Shown piece by piece: positions 27,482 to 37,753 of a stretch of 64,000 bases of DNA (its first letter is position 1; each line of letters starts with the position of its first letter). Below the pieces are notes generated by a model. It ran no database searches. It had not been told where the DNA came from and saw only the letters and a list, made by a program, of their open reading frames with translations. The stretch is from Slackia sp. (GTDB taxonomy: Bacteria > Actinomycetota > Coriobacteriia > Anaerosomatales > Anaerosomataceae), in contig DYEA01000002.1 of assembly GCA_020725885.1 (NCBI GenBank), positions 1-64,000 of the forward strand, written 5' to 3'. Both the position numbers and the translations under genes were made by a program.

Positions 27482-27510
27482 ATGGTACCACGCTCTTCGC
27501 TCGGCCTGAA
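27482..27510 (-). promoter_or_regulatory. hrcA promoter
   Basis: On the minus strand, TTCAGG (27505-27510) and TACCAT (27482-27487) are 17 bases apart and end just before CIRCE. HrcA bound to CIRCE would therefore block initiation. The -35 box is weak. Confidence 0.45.
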
Positions 27511-27513
27511 TGC

Positions 27514-28734
27514 TCAGCCGGTCCACACGGCGCCGAACACCTCGTTCCCGAGCAACCAGCCTCGATCGGTGGTGCGGACGCGATCAGCCGTCCGCTCGAG
27601 CAAGCCGCGCGCGACGAGGCCCTCGACCACGACCCCCAAGCCCGCGCGCTCGACCAGTTCTAGAGCCACGCCCTCCGCCAGGCGCAGCCCGAGCATCACG
27701 TCCTCGCGCGCAGCCTGCTCAGCATCGAGCGTCTCGACTGTCATGGCGGGCCACTCGCCGAACCCTTGCGTGAGGTCGGCCGCCACGGCGTACCGTACCC
27801 TCGCGGCACCCTCGGGCACGACGAATCCGGCCTCGCGCGCTGTCTCGGCCCGGAGCATCCCGTGCGCGGACGGGCCGATACCCAAGTACTCCCGCCCCGT
27901 CCAGTACGCGAGGTTGTGGCGGCACTCGCGCCCCGGCTCGGCGTAGTTCGCCACTTCGTAACGCCGCAGCCCCGCATCTTCGAGCAGGTTGCGCGCGAGC
28001 AGCATCATGTCCGCCACGAGGTCCTCGTCCAGCGCCCGGTAGCGCCCCAGCATCACCTCCGCCGCAAGCGGCGTGCCGCTCTCGAGCGAGAGCGGGTACA
28101 CGGAGACGTGTCTCGCGCCCGTCTCGATCGCGTAGTGCACGCTCGAGCGCCACATGTCGAGCGTCTGCCCCGGGATGCCGCAGATCAGGTCGACCGACAG
28201 CTCAAGCCCGTGCGACACGACTGTGCGCGCAGCGTTGAGCGCCCTCGTCGCATCGTGCGGCCTGCCGAGCACCGCCAGCAGGTCGTCGTGGAACGCCTGC
28301 ACCCCGAGGCTCACCCGCGTCGCGCCTGCGTCGGCAAGCATCGCCACGGTCTGCTCGTCGAGAGACTCCGGGTTGGCCTCCACGGTGACCTCGGGGTCGT
28401 GCGCTTCGCACATCTCCGCCCGAACGGTCGCGACGAACGCGGCCACGCGGGCGGCCCCCAGCGCAGTTGGCGTGCCTCCGCCGACGTACGCCGTCGTCGC
28501 CAGACGAAGCCCGAGCCGCGACACCCAGCCCGCCCACTGCTCGAAGAGCGCCTCGTACGCGCGGGCGGCCTGCTCCCGCGCACGTCCTGCTTCGACGGAG
28601 AAGAAGTCGCAGTACGAGCACTTCGACGCGCAGAACGGGACGTGGAAGTACACGTGCGCCGGCATCGCGCCGCCGGCGGGCTCGCGCGACGCGTCGCCAG
28701 CGCCCCATTCGACGTCTGGCGACGGGTGCGGCAT
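27514..28734 (-). CDS. hemW: Radical-SAM heme chaperone HemW
   Basis: HemW was formerly annotated as oxygen-independent coproporphyrinogen III oxidase; it binds and delivers heme. The 406 residues contain the radical-SAM motif CASKCSYCDF near residue 35, followed by GGGTPTAL and the HemN-like C-terminal domain. The last position of the motif is Phe rather than the Cys of true HemN, which supports the chaperone assignment. ATG at 28734 shares bases with the lepA stop (TGATG). The lepA-hemW-hrcA-dnaJ order is a well-known conserved block. Confidence 0.92.
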   Translation of the reverse strand: MPHPSPDVEWGAGDASREPAGGAMPAHVYFHVPFCASKCSYCDFFSVEAGRAREQAARAYEALFEQWAGWVSRLGLRLATTAYVGGGTPTALGAARVAAFVATVRAEMCEAHDPEVTVEANPESLDEQTVAMLADAGATRVSLGVQAFHDDLLAVLGRPHDATRALNAARTVVSHGLELSVDLICGIPGQTLDMWRSSVHYAIETGARHVSVYPLSLESGTPLAAEVMLGRYRALDEDLVADMMLLARNLLEDAGLRRYEVANYAEPGRECRHNLAYWTGREYLGIGPSAHGMLRAETAREAGFVVPEGAARVRYAVAADLTQGFGEWPAMTVETLDAEQAAREDVMLGLRLAEGVALELVERAGLGVVVEGLVARGLLERTADRVRTTDRGWLLGNEVFGAVWTG

Positions 28735-30539
28735 CAGCCCTCGTCCACCTTCAGGATCGCCATGAACGCCTCCTGCGGCACCTCCACGGTGCCCAGGTTC
28801 TTCATGCGCTTCTTGCCTTCCTTCTGCTTCTCGAGCAGCTTGCGCTTACGCGTGATGTCGCCGCCGTAGCACTTCGCGAGCACGTCCTTGCGCTTGGCTT
28901 TGACCGTCTCGCGGCTGATGATGCGCCCGCCGATCGCAGCCTGGATCGGCACCTCGAACATCTGGCGAGGGATGATGTCCTTCAGCTTCTCGGTGAGCGC
29001 CTTGGCCCGGGGGTACGCCTTGTCCTTGTGCACGATGAAGGACAGCGCGTCGACGGGTTTGCCTGCGAGCAGCACGTCCAGTTTGACGAGGTCGCTCCGG
29101 CGGTACCCGATGAACTCGTAGTCGAGGCTCGCGTAGCCCTTCGTCCGGCTCTTCAACTGGTCGAAGAAGTCCATGATGAGCTCCGAGAGCGGGATCTCGT
29201 AGTGCATCTCGACCGTCGTGGCCGACAGGTACTGCATGTCCTTGAACGTCGCGCGACGGCTGTCGGCCAACTCCATGACCGGCCCGACGTAGTCCGGCGG
29301 GACGAGGATCGTCGCTTTGAGGTACGGCTCTTCGATGCGGTCGAGGCGGCTCGGGTCGGGCATGTCCTGCGGCGAGTGCACTTCGAGCATCTGACCGTTC
29401 GTCAGGTACGCGTGGTACTCGACGCTCGGCGCCGTAGCGAGCAGGTCGAGCCCGAACTCCCGCTCGAGGCGCTCTTTGACGACCTCCATGTGCAGCAGCC
29501 CGAGGAACCCGACGCGGAAGCCGAAGCCGAGCGCGTGGGAGGTCTCCGGCTCGTAGACGAGCGCCGGGTCGTTCAGTTTGAGCTTGTCGAGCGCGTCACG
29601 GAGGTCCGGGTACTGGTCGCCGTCGATGGGATACAGGCCCGTGTACACCATCGGTTTGACGTCGCGGTAGCCGGGAAGCGGCTCGGCGGCGCCGTGCTTG
29701 GCCGCGGTCACTGTGTCGCCGACCTTGACGAGCGCGGGGTCCTTCAGCCCTGTGATCAGGTAGCCGACCTCCCCCACGCCGAGCTCGTCGACGGGGGTGT
29801 TGGCCGGCCGGCGCACCCCGACTTCTTGCACGTCAGTGACCGTGTCCGTGGCCATCATGCGCACCAGGTCGCCTTTGCGCACGCGGCCGTCTACGATCCG
29901 CACCAGCGCGACGACGCCGCGGTAGGTGTCGAAGTACGAGTCGAAGATGAGCGCTTTGAGCGGCGCGTCCGGATCGCCTTTCGGCGGCGGCACGCGCTTG
30001 ACGACAGCCTCGAGGGCGTCGCGCACGCCCTGCCCGGTCTTGCCGCTCGTGAGCACGGCGTCGTCGGCGGGGATGGCCAGCGCCTCTTCGATCTCGTGGC
30101 GCACGCGCTCCGGGTCGGCTGCGGGCAGATCGATCTTGTTGATGACCGGGATGATCTCGAGGTCCGCGTTCATCGCCATGAGCGCGTTCGCGACCGTCTG
30201 CGCTTCGACGCCTTGCGCCGCATCGACCACGAGCAGCACGCCCTCGCACGCCGCCAGCGAACGCGAGACCTCGTAGGTGAAGTCGACGTGCCCTGGCGTG
30301 TCGATGAGGTTGAGCTGGTACGTGCGCCCGTCGTCCCCGTCGTACATGACGCGCACGGCCTGCGCCTTGATCGTGATGCCGCGCTCGCGCTCGATGTCCA
30401 TCGAGTCGAGCACCTGCTCGACCATCTCGCGCTCGTCGATGGTGTGCGTGAGCTCGAGCACCCGGTCCGCCAGCGTGGACTTGCCGTGGTCGATGTGCGC
30501 GATGATGGAGAAGTTGCGTATGAGGGCCGGGTCGGTCAT
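28734..30539 (-). CDS. lepA: Elongation factor 4 (LepA)
   Basis: LepA is a ribosome-binding translational GTPase involved in initiation, 30S maturation or back-translocation under stress. The 601 residues have G1 [11 protein letters not shown]3 DTPGHVDF, G4 NKIDLP and the EF4-specific C-terminal domain ending [17 protein letters not shown]. It is divergent from rpsT, with about 155 bases between starts. Confidence 0.97.
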   Translation of the reverse strand: MTDPALIRNFSIIAHIDHGKSTLADRVLELTHTIDEREMVEQVLDSMDIERERGITIKAQAVRVMYDGDDGRTYQLNLIDTPGHVDFTYEVSRSLAACEGVLLVVDAAQGVEAQTVANALMAMNADLEIIPVINKIDLPAADPERVRHEIEEALAIPADDAVLTSGKTGQGVRDALEAVVKRVPPPKGDPDAPLKALIFDSYFDTYRGVVALVRIVDGRVRKGDLVRMMATDTVTDVQEVGVRRPANTPVDELGVGEVGYLITGLKDPALVKVGDTVTAAKHGAAEPLPGYRDVKPMVYTGLYPIDGDQYPDLRDALDKLKLNDPALVYEPETSHALGFGFRVGFLGLLHMEVVKERLEREFGLDLLATAPSVEYHAYLTNGQMLEVHSPQDMPDPSRLDRIEEPYLKATILVPPDYVGPVMELADSRRATFKDMQYLSATTVEMHYEIPLSELIMDFFDQLKSRTKGYASLDYEFIGYRRSDLVKLDVLLAGKPVDALSFIVHKDKAYPRAKALTEKLKDIIPRQMFEVPIQAAIGGRIISRETVKAKRKDVLAKCYGGDITRKRKLLEKQKEGKKRMKNLGTVEVPQEAFMAILKVDEG

Positions 30540-30601
30540 CGGAGCGTAAGGATAGCAGGCGCGCCCGACAGCTCATAGGGCGAAGGCTGCCCGTGGTTGT
30601 C

Positions 30602-30630
30602 TTGGCGCACCCTGCGCTGTGTGCTAGACT
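30602..30630 (+). promoter_or_regulatory. rpsT promoter
   Basis: TTGGCG (30602-30607) and TAGACT (30625-30630) are separated by exactly 17 bases on the plus strand, about 65 bases upstream of the rpsT GTG. Confidence 0.7.
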
Positions 30631-30694
30631 CTCCCAGCCCGAACGCTCGGCCCATCGTGGCTGCTGAAACGCATGACTGGAAGGAACGACTGTC

Positions 30695-30961
30695 GTGGCG
30701 AACATCAAGAGCCAGAAGAAGCGGATCCTCACCAACGAGAAGGCGCGCAAGCGCAACCGCGCCGTCAAGTCGGCGCTCAAGACCTATGTCAAGCGCGTCC
30801 ATGAGGCGGTCGCTGCCGGCGACAAGGCCAAGGCGCTCGAGGCGGCGCGCGTGGCGTGCCGCGCGCTCGACAAGGCTGCCAGCAAGGGGGTCATCCACCC
30901 GAATCAGGCCGCCAACCGCAAGTCGGGCGTCATGGCCGCAGTCAACGCCATGGAAGACTGA
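30695..30961 (+). CDS. rpsT: 30S ribosomal protein S20
   Basis: S20 binds 16S rRNA early in 30S assembly. The 88 residues begin [20 protein letters not shown] and are Lys/Arg-rich, the usual length. The GTG start has AAGGA upstream. It is the only protein gene on the plus strand, placed divergently from lepA and convergently with holA, as in many genomes where rpsT is autonomous. Confidence 0.98.
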   Translation: MANIKSQKKRILTNEKARKRNRAVKSALKTYVKRVHEAVAAGDKAKALEAARVACRALDKAASKGVIHPNQAANRKSGVMAAVNAMED

Positions 30962-30973
30962 GGCGCTTCAGTC
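30956..30973. terminator. Weak hairpin between rpsT and holA
   Basis: A 6-bp stem (GACTGA, 30956-30961, with TCAGTC, 30968-30973) overlaps the rpsT stop. It lies in the 21-base convergent gap. It is short and has no U-tract, so termination is only possible. Confidence 0.25.
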
Positions 30974-30982
30974 GTCAAGCGG

Positions 30983-31969
30983 CTAGCGGCGCGCAGGCGC
31001 ATCTGGCCCGCACACCTTCAACACCCACTGTTCCAAGACGAGCCCGGCATCACCGCGGCTCGTCTTCATTCGCGCCTCGGCCTCCGCGGCGCCACGCAAA
31101 GCGTCGACCAGCTCGGACTCGCTGAACCTGCCCGCATCCTGAGCAAGCCGCTTCGCCTGCCACTCCTGCACCCCGAGCTCGCGGGCCAGCACCGACGGGC
31201 CCTCTCCTCTGTCGAGCAGCGATCTGGCGCCCATGAGCTGCCGTATCCGCCTGAGTGCGGCAGCATGCAAGGCCAGCGGATGCTCTCCTGACACCAGCAA
31301 CCCGTGCATCACAGCGAGGCACCTGCTCGTTTCGCGACCAGCAAGCGCGTCTGGAAACGCCCACAGCGGCGGCGCGCCAGAGGTGACGACGGCCTCGACA
31401 TCGTCAAGGATGATGGCTTCGCGCTCACCCACGTACGCAACGAGCTTGTCCAGCTCCGCGTCCAGCGCGCGAAGATCTCCCCCGGTCGCAGCGACCACGG
31501 CGTCAGCGGCATCGGGATCGATGCGCTTCCCCTTCTCAGCTACAGCCTTTGCGACCCACGAGCCGAGCGCATGACGCTTCGGTGCAGCGTACTCGGCTAC
31601 CGCGCCTGCGGCTTCCAGGGCCTTGTACAGGCGCGTGTTGCGAGCCAGCCCGCCGACCAGCACGAGGCAAGCGTGTGCTGCAGGAGAAGCCACGTACTCT
31701 ATCAGCGGCGGATGCTGCTCGACCGGCATGGCCTCGACGCCACGGACGATCACAAGGCGCTTCGGGCTCACGAAGGGCAGCGTGTTCGCTGCAGCCACCA
31801 CCTCGTCGCCAGAGACCTCCCCGCCTTCGAAGACGTCGATGTCCATCGCGGCCGGGTCGACGGCTTCGAACATGCTCCGCAAACGGCGGAGCGCGCTTTC
31901 GAGCAAGAACTCGTCCTTGCCGTGGATCAGGTAGACGGGCTGCAGATCTTCGATCTTCGAAACGGCCAT
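30983..31969 (-). CDS. holA: DNA polymerase III delta subunit
   Basis: HolA is the wrench of the clamp loader, which opens the beta clamp. The 328 residues have the three-domain delta fold: N-terminal VYLIHGKDEFLLESAL, a central region with AKAVAEKGKRIDPDAADAV, and a helical C-terminal collar region. ATG at 31969 has GAGGG 5 bases before it. The comEC frame overlaps the first 434 bases of this gene, but the holA reading is fully homologous and is the real one there. Confidence 0.94.
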   Translation of the reverse strand: MAVSKIEDLQPVYLIHGKDEFLLESALRRLRSMFEAVDPAAMDIDVFEGGEVSGDEVVAAANTLPFVSPKRLVIVRGVEAMPVEQHPPLIEYVASPAAHACLVLVGGLARNTRLYKALEAAGAVAEYAAPKRHALGSWVAKAVAEKGKRIDPDAADAVVAATGGDLRALDAELDKLVAYVGEREAIILDDVEAVVTSGAPPLWAFPDALAGRETSRCLAVMHGLLVSGEHPLALHAAALRRIRQLMGARSLLDRGEGPSVLARELGVQEWQAKRLAQDAGRFSESELVDALRGAAEAEARMKTSRGDAGLVLEQWVLKVCGPDAPARR

Positions 31970-34370
31970 GGGATCCCTCGCAGTAGCACGACCTTGCCCA
32001 TCGTATTGTCACACACGCTCGATGGATCTGGCGGAGATAGCGCCCGCCCGCTTCTGCTCGCGCGCGCGGTCCCCCGCCTCCAGCCCGTATCCACCACCGC
32101 CCACGACGGGTTTGGATGACGACGTCGCCGTGCACGTCCGTCCTGAGAATCCTCACGCCTTCGGCCCGCAGCGCCTCGAGCACCTCGGCAGACGGGTGGC
32201 CGAAGTCGTTCCCCTTCCCCACGCTGATCACCGCCGCTTTGGGCGCCCAGCCACGCAGGCCCCGCTCGTCCAGTCCGTTCACGCTGCCGTGGTGCGGCAC
32301 CTTCAGGACCTCGACAGGATGAAGCGCTCCGCGTTCTTCCAGACGGCCCTGGACGGCACGCTCCGCATCGCCTGTCAGGACCGCTTCGAAACCACCGTCA
32401 GCCACCTCGAGCACGACGCTTGCATCGTTCGCGCTCTCCAGATCGGCGCCGACCTCAGGTGAGAGGACCCGGACCACGGCTCGCCCGACTCGGAAGCGAT
32501 CTCCCTCCGCCAAAGGCGCCAACTGCACCCTCGATCGCCAGGTTCGACGGACCAACGGGAGGATGGCTGCGCTTTGTGCTTCGGCGGCCGGATAGCCGAC
32601 CCAGCGAGGCCGCACGAGCCCCCGCAGCCCGGCGAGGCCGCCCAGGTGGTCGTCGTGCCCATGCGTGAGCACCACGCCGTCAAGGCGCCTGATCCCGAAA
32701 CGGCCGAGCGCCTTTCTCAGCGTTGCCGCGTCGGGTCCCGTGTCCACCAAGATCGAATCCGCACCGCTCTGCACGAGGATCGCGTCGCCCTGACCGACGT
32801 CCAGCACCACGATGCGCGTACCTGCGACAGGCGCTTGCCATACGGCGCCCACCAAGACGCCCGAGCACACCAGCGCCACCGCAGCCGATGCGATCCAGCG
32901 GCTGGGCGCTGAAGGACGGCGCCATGCGGTCACCAGCGCTCCAAGGCCGAGCACGACGCCGACGGCAGGAGAGACGGCGATCGACGCCGCGGGCAGGCTC
33001 GCGAAGGCGCGCGCCGCAGCACAGGCCAGCCCAGCCAGCAATCGCGAGGTGCTGAGGCAGCACCAACCCGCCGGCGTCCCCCAACCTCCAAGCGCCAGCC
33101 CAGCAAGACACGTCGCAAGCATGGCTTCGATAGCTGGCAGCACCACGAGGTTCGCGACCGGCGCGACGATGGACACGCTCCCGAACGCGGCCGCGCACAC
33201 CGGCAACGTCGACGCCTGGGCGGCCACCGTTGCTGCGAACCCGAGGGTCCACGACCGAGGAGCTCCCGGGGCCGCCTGGATCAGCCACTCAGACAGCCAC
33301 GGTCCGATCACGAGGATCCCTGCCACCGCACACACCGACAGCTGGAAACCGACGTCGAAGCCCGCCATCGGGTTCACAGCCAGGATCGCAGTGGCGGCAG
33401 CCGCCAACGCAGCAAGGGGATCCGGACGGAGCGCCACGAGTTGCGCGCATCCCGCGATGGAGAGCATGGCGCAGGCTCGAACCGCTGAAAGCGGCCATCC
33501 AGTCACGGCCGCGAACGCCCAGCCGGAGACGACAGAGCACACGACAAGCGTTCTCCGTCTTCGCGCCCACGTGCCCGCGATCGACATCACCGCGCCCGAC
33601 ACGATGCCGACGTGCAGCCCCGAGACCGCAAGCGCGTGCGACAGGCCCGACGACCTGAAGTCTGCCTCGACGTCGCTCCCAGCGAGACGGCTCTTGTCTC
33701 CCAGGGCGACCCCGGCGAGGAGAGCCCCGGCATCGCCGCTGACGCGGTCGAGGACGCGCCCTGCCCAGCCACGCCAGCGATAGAGGCCGCCTGCAGGCCC
33801 GACGCGCCACCCCGAGGCGCGATACGCCCACGGGCGCGCGAACCCGACGATCCCACGCCTGGCCTGGGCCCGGGCCTCGTCGGGGTCCGCCGGCACCTTC
33901 ACGATCGCCTTGAAGGCTACGACCTGGCCGATCTCCGGCCGCTTGGCATCAGGTGGCAGGCCGAGCCGGATCATGCAGCCGTCGAACGGCCCACCTGTCA
34001 CACGGATCGTCGCCAGAGCGCCGAACCGCCCTTCGTCGGCATCCGAGACGACGACGCTCTCCCAGCACCGCGCTCCCGCGCGGCTCACTCGGTCGCAGCT
34101 GTGCTCCCATCCGGTGAGGTGCGCCGCCGTCCCTGCCGTCCCCAACAACAACCCCACCGCAACAGCAAGCCCGACCCGGTGGAGACGCCCACGACCGAGC
34201 CCCGCTGCGACCCACCCGCAAGCGCCGCACGAGCCGGCTACGAGGATCGCCACGGCGAGCGTTCCGACGTTCCAGTACGCAGCCTCAGCGACGACCACGC
34301 CCACCCACACCGCCACACAGACCACCACCGAGAGCGGGAGGCCGCGCGTTCGTGGCAACCGTCCAGCCAT
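31536..34370 (-). CDS. comEC: Competence DNA channel ComEC, frame overruns into holA
   Basis: ComEC forms the inner-membrane channel for single-stranded DNA uptake. The open frame has 944 codons. An N-terminal OB-like domain (DUF4131) follows two membrane helices. The multispanning Competence domain is at about 195-480 (SGLSHALAVSGLHVG), and a metallo-beta-lactamase-like domain at about 515-765 has THGHDDH and PHHGS. Residues beyond about 765 have no family counterpart and are read out of frame from the holA coding region. A one-base shift in the G/CG-rich tract at 32059-32075 would end the protein at a TGA at 32009-32011, leaving a normal 39-base gap to holA. A frameshift or lost stop is likely. 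Confidence 0.85.
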   Translation of the reverse strand: MAGRLPRTRGLPLSVVVCVAVWVGVVVAEAAYWNVGTLAVAILVAGSCGACGWVAAGLGRGRLHRVGLAVAVGLLLGTAGTAAHLTGWEHSCDRVSRAGARCWESVVVSDADEGRFGALATIRVTGGPFDGCMIRLGLPPDAKRPEIGQVVAFKAIVKVPADPDEARAQARRGIVGFARPWAYRASGWRVGPAGGLYRWRGWAGRVLDRVSGDAGALLAGVALGDKSRLAGSDVEADFRSSGLSHALAVSGLHVGIVSGAVMSIAGTWARRRRTLVVCSVVSGWAFAAVTGWPLSAVRACAMLSIAGCAQLVALRPDPLAALAAAATAILAVNPMAGFDVGFQLSVCAVAGILVIGPWLSEWLIQAAPGAPRSWTLGFAATVAAQASTLPVCAAAFGSVSIVAPVANLVVLPAIEAMLATCLAGLALGGWGTPAGWCCLSTSRLLAGLACAAARAFASLPAASIAVSPAVGVVLGLGALVTAWRRPSAPSRWIASAAVALVCSGVLVGAVWQAPVAGTRIVVLDVGQGDAILVQSGADSILVDTGPDAATLRKALGRFGIRRLDGVVLTHGHDDHLGGLAGLRGLVRPRWVGYPAAEAQSAAILPLVRRTWRSRVQLAPLAEGDRFRVGRAVVRVLSPEVGADLESANDASVVLEVADGGFEAVLTGDAERAVQGRLEERGALHPVEVLKVPHHGSVNGLDERGLRGWAPKAAVISVGKGNDFGHPSAEVLEALRAEGVRILRTDVHGDVVIQTRRGRWWIRAGGGGPRARAEAGGRYLRQIHRACVTIRWARSCYCEGSHGRFEDRRSAARLPDPRQGRVLARKRAPPFAEHVRSRRPGRDGHRRLRRRGGLWRRGGGCSEHAALREPEAPCDRPWRRGHAGRAASAADRVRGFSCSTRLPRAGRRAGSQHAPVQGPGSRRRGSRVRCTEASCARLVGRKGCS

Positions 34371-34375
34371 CGCTG

Positions 34376-35038
34376 TCAGCGCGTCGTGACGAGGTCTTTC
34401 AAGGCGTCGAACTTCTTCGGACCGATTCCCGGCACGCGCATCAGGTCCTCTGGCGACGCGAACGGCCCGTTCCGCGCACGGTCATCGACGATCTTCTGTG
34501 CAGTGGCAGGCCCGATGCCCGGAAGCCCGTCCAACTCCTCCGCCGTGGCGGTGTTCAGGTTGACCCTCCGGCCCCCGGCAGGTCCTGTCGGCGGAAAGCC
34601 GTGATCTGCCGCTGCGGCGGCCGACGCTTCGTCCGAGGTGGGCACGTAGACCTGCTCGCCGTCCACCAGCACCCGCGCAAGATTGATCGCTTCAAGAGCC
34701 GCATTGCCGAGAGCGCCCCCCGCGGCTTCGATGGCATCCCCCACGCGCGACCCAGCCGGCGCGGCGTACACGCCCGGACGCCGGACCGCGCCGATGACGT
34801 GGACGACCACCTCGCCAGGCTCCGCAGCGATCGCCGGCGCCGTCTCAGGCAAAGACGCCTCCACCGGCTCTCCAACCGTCCCGCCAAGCGACGCAGCCCC
34901 GCCTCCGCACATCAGCCAGGCGGCCACCGCTCCCAATGCGGCCGCGACCACCACCGCGGCTTTGACAGTTTGCGGCGCGTTCCGCCAGACCTCCGCGATC
35001 CCGCCGTCGCCCGTCTTCGTGCTTCGCCATTCGAACAT
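34376..35038 (-). CDS. comEA: Competence DNA-binding protein ComEA
   Basis: ComEA binds incoming double-stranded DNA at the outer face of the membrane and passes it to ComEC. The 220 residues have one membrane anchor (about 25-48), an SLBB domain (VVVHVIGAVRRPGVY) and two C-terminal helix-hairpin-helix motifs (LNTATAEELDGLPGIG, LMRVPGIGPKKF). ATG at 35038 is set by GGAGGGGG 8 bases upstream. That ribosome site lies in the 3' arm of a perfect inverted repeat. It is 5 bases upstream of comEC. Confidence 0.94.
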   Translation of the reverse strand: MFEWRSTKTGDGGIAEVWRNAPQTVKAAVVVAAALGAVAAWLMCGGGAASLGGTVGEPVEASLPETAPAIAAEPGEVVVHVIGAVRRPGVYAAPAGSRVGDAIEAAGGALGNAALEAINLARVLVDGEQVYVPTSDEASAAAAADHGFPPTGPAGGRRVNLNTATAEELDGLPGIGPATAQKIVDDRARNGPFASPEDLMRVPGIGPKKFDALKDLVTTR

Positions 35039-35074
35039 GGACGCCCCCTCCTCGCCGGGACGGAGGGGGCGTCC
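35039..35074 (-). promoter_or_regulatory. Inverted repeat covering the comEA ribosome-binding site
   Basis: A perfect 12-bp repeat (35039-35050 with 35063-35074) has a 12-base loop. In the minus-strand RNA the 3' arm contains the GAGGGGG ribosome site and abuts the ATG. Folding would hide the site. It could also act as a hairpin ending leuS transcription, but there is no U-tract. Confidence 0.6.
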
Positions 35075-35163
35075 GCGTCTCACGCTATCACATTAGGCTT
35101 ACTGCTCGCTGGACGATACCTTTCCTGCTACGAGACGATGTGACGGCGTACCGGGAGCGCCAT

Positions 35164-37698
35164 TCACTTCACCACGAAGCTGACGAGCTTGCCGGGAACG
35201 ACGACGACCTTGCGCACTTCGCCGTTCGCGAGAAGCTCCGCCACCTTCGGAACGGCTCTCGCGGCCGCCTCCACAGCGTCCACGCCTGCGTCCGCAGGGA
35301 GGGTCACGCGCCCCCGCACCTTGCCGTTCACTTGCACCGCGTACTCGACTTCAGGCGCCTTCGCAAGCTCCGGATCCCACTGCGGCCACGGCTGCACGTG
35401 CACGCTGCGCGGCTCGGCGCACACTTCCTGCCACAGCTCCTCAGCGAGGTGCGGCGTGTACGGCGCGAGAAGCAGCACCAGCGTGCGAGCCGCCTCCCGC
35501 TCGACCCCGCTGTCCCTGCGCTCTGGTGGGACCGCGCGCCGATACTCGCTCGCGGCGTTGAGCAGCTCCATCATCGCGGACAACGCGGTGTTGAACTGGA
35601 ACCGCTCGATGTCTTCGGTCACTTTCCCGACGACGCGGTGCCGTTCCCTGACGAGCGCCTTCGCGGCATCCTCGTCCACCGCGCCAGACGCGTCCGGATC
35701 CGTCTCGAAGACGTCGCTCACGTGGCGCCAGACGCGGTTCAGGAACCGGTAGATGCCCTCCAGCCCTTCCTGGCTCCACTCGAGGTCCTTGTCCGGCGGG
35801 GCCATGAACAGGATGTACGCGCGCAGCGCGTCCGCGCCGAACCTCGCGATCATCTCCTCCGGCGCGACGACGTTGCCTTTCGACTTCGACATCGTCTCGC
35901 CGTCCTTCTTCACCATGCCTTGCGTGAGCAGGTTCGTGAACGGCTCGTCGAACGACACGAGGCCCATGTCCCGGAACACCTTGGTGAAGAACCGCGAGTA
36001 CAGAAGGTGGAGGATGGCGTGCTCGATGCCCCCGATGTACTGGTCGACCGGCATCCAGTACGCAGCCTTCGCGGTGTCGAAGATCTCGTCGTCGTTCCGC
36101 GCGTCGCAGTACCGCAGGTAGTACCACGACGAGCACGTGAACGTGTCCATCGTATCGGTCTCCCGCCTCGCGGGGCCGCCGCAGCGCGGGCATGCGACCT
36201 CGTAGAACTCCGGGTGGTCCGCAAGGGTCTCGCCCTTGGTGATGTCGACGTCGAGCGGCAGCAGCACCGGAAGCTCCTCTTCGGGCACCGGTACCAGACC
36301 GCACCGCTCGCAGTGGATCGCGGGGATCGGGTTGCCCCAGTACCGCTGCCGGGAGATCAGCCAGTCACGGAGCCGGAAGTTCACCGCGGGCCGCCCGAGG
36401 CCGCGCTCCTCAAGCCACGCCGTGACAGCGCGGACGCCCTCGCTCCCCTTCCCCGCGGGAAGGCCGGTGAAGTCTCCCGACTGCACCATCACGCCGGGGC
36501 CGTCGTACGCGGCCTCCCACGGCACGTCGTCGACGACGCGCCCGCGCTCGTCGCGCAGCTGCTCGAACAGCGGATCGTCCTCCGCCACCACCACGGGCGG
36601 CACCGGCAGCCCGTACTGCCGCGCGAACTCGAAGTCCCGCTGGTCGCCGCACGGGACGGCCATGACGGCGCCGGTGCCGTACTCCATCAGCACGTAGTTC
36701 GCGACCCACACCGGCACCTTCTCGCCGTTGACGGGATTGACGACGTAGCGCCCCGTGAACGCGCCGACCTTCTTCGCCTCGCCGCTCTCGCGCTCGATGG
36801 CCGTCTCGCGCTTCGCGGCTTCGACCACCTCGCGCACCGCAGCTTCGTGCTCGGTGCCCGCGACGAGCTCCTCCACGAGGGGATGCTCCGGCGCCAGCAG
36901 GAAGAACGTGCAGCCGAACAGGGTGTCAGGCCGCGTCGTGAACACCGTGATACTACGCTCGGTCGGCTCTCCGTCGGCGTCGCACAGCATGAAGTCGACC
37001 TCCGCGCCTTCGCTCCGGCCGATCCAGTTCGCCTGCATCGTCTTGACGCGCTCGGGCCAGCCGGGGAGCTTCTCGAGATCGTCGAGCAGCTCCTGTGCGT
37101 ACTCGGTGATCTTGAAGAACCACTGCTCGAGCTCGCGCTTCTCGACGACGGACTTGCACCGCCAGCACACGCCCTCGCCGATGACCTGCTCGTTCGCGAG
37201 CACCGTCTTGCACGAGGGGCACCAGTTGACCGGGCTCGATTTGCGCTCCACGAGGCCCCGTTCCCAGAACTTCAGGAAGATCCACTGGCCCCACCGGTAG
37301 TACTCGGGGTCGCAGGTCTTGACGGTGCGGTCCCAGTCGTACGAGAAGCCCATGCGGCGGAACGATGCTTCCTGCTTGTGGATGTTCGCATACGTCCACT
37401 CGGCGGGATGCGTCCCGCTCTTGATGGCCGCGTTCTCGGCCGGCAGCCCGAACGCGTCCCAACCGATGGGGTGCAGCACGTTGTACCCGCGCATGGTGAA
37501 ATAGCGCGCCACGACGTCGCCGATGGAGTAGTTGCGCACGTGGCCCATGTGGATGTCGCCCGACGGGTACGGGAACATCTCGAGCACGTACTTCTTGGGA
37601 CGCTCGTCATCTTCGAACACCGAGTGCAGGCGATCGCGTTCCCAAACGGCCTGCCACTTCGGCTCTATCGAATGCGGGTCGTAGTCCCTGCGGGCCAC
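35164..37698 (-). CDS. leuS: Leucyl-tRNA synthetase
   Basis: LeuRS is a class I synthetase that charges tRNA-Leu and edits mischarged amino acids. The 844 residues have the HIGH-type signature HMGHVRNY, the KMSKS-type signature TMSKSKGN, the inserted CP1 editing domain (TTRPDTLFG) and a zinc knuckle (CPSC...CWRC). GTG at 37698 follows AGAGGAG. Open codons continue upstream across tRNA-Ala but are not coding. A TAGAAT -10-like box lies at 37754-37759. No T-box leader is present. Confidence 0.97.
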   Translation of the reverse strand: MARRDYDPHSIEPKWQAVWERDRLHSVFEDDERPKKYVLEMFPYPSGDIHMGHVRNYSIGDVVARYFTMRGYNVLHPIGWDAFGLPAENAAIKSGTHPAEWTYANIHKQEASFRRMGFSYDWDRTVKTCDPEYYRWGQWIFLKFWERGLVERKSSPVNWCPSCKTVLANEQVIGEGVCWRCKSVVEKRELEQWFFKITEYAQELLDDLEKLPGWPERVKTMQANWIGRSEGAEVDFMLCDADGEPTERSITVFTTRPDTLFGCTFFLLAPEHPLVEELVAGTEHEAAVREVVEAAKRETAIERESGEAKKVGAFTGRYVVNPVNGEKVPVWVANYVLMEYGTGAVMAVPCGDQRDFEFARQYGLPVPPVVVAEDDPLFEQLRDERGRVVDDVPWEAAYDGPGVMVQSGDFTGLPAGKGSEGVRAVTAWLEERGLGRPAVNFRLRDWLISRQRYWGNPIPAIHCERCGLVPVPEEELPVLLPLDVDITKGETLADHPEFYEVACPRCGGPARRETDTMDTFTCSSWYYLRYCDARNDDEIFDTAKAAYWMPVDQYIGGIEHAILHLLYSRFFTKVFRDMGLVSFDEPFTNLLTQGMVKKDGETMSKSKGNVVAPEEMIARFGADALRAYILFMAPPDKDLEWSQEGLEGIYRFLNRVWRHVSDVFETDPDASGAVDEDAAKALVRERHRVVGKVTEDIERFQFNTALSAMMELLNAASEYRRAVPPERRDSGVEREAARTLVLLLAPYTPHLAEELWQEVCAEPRSVHVQPWPQWDPELAKAPEVEYAVQVNGKVRGRVTLPADAGVDAVEAAARAVPKVAELLANGEVRKVVVVPGKLVSFVVK

Positions 37699-37753
37699 CG
37701 TCTGCTCCTCTTTCCGCACTGCGCGGATGCGCGTCCGACACGTGAGGACACAT

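Noticed and set aside
32059-32075. CG dinucleotide run as a repeat element
   Set aside because: It is only a 17-base biased tract inside coding sequence, of interest only as a slippage site.
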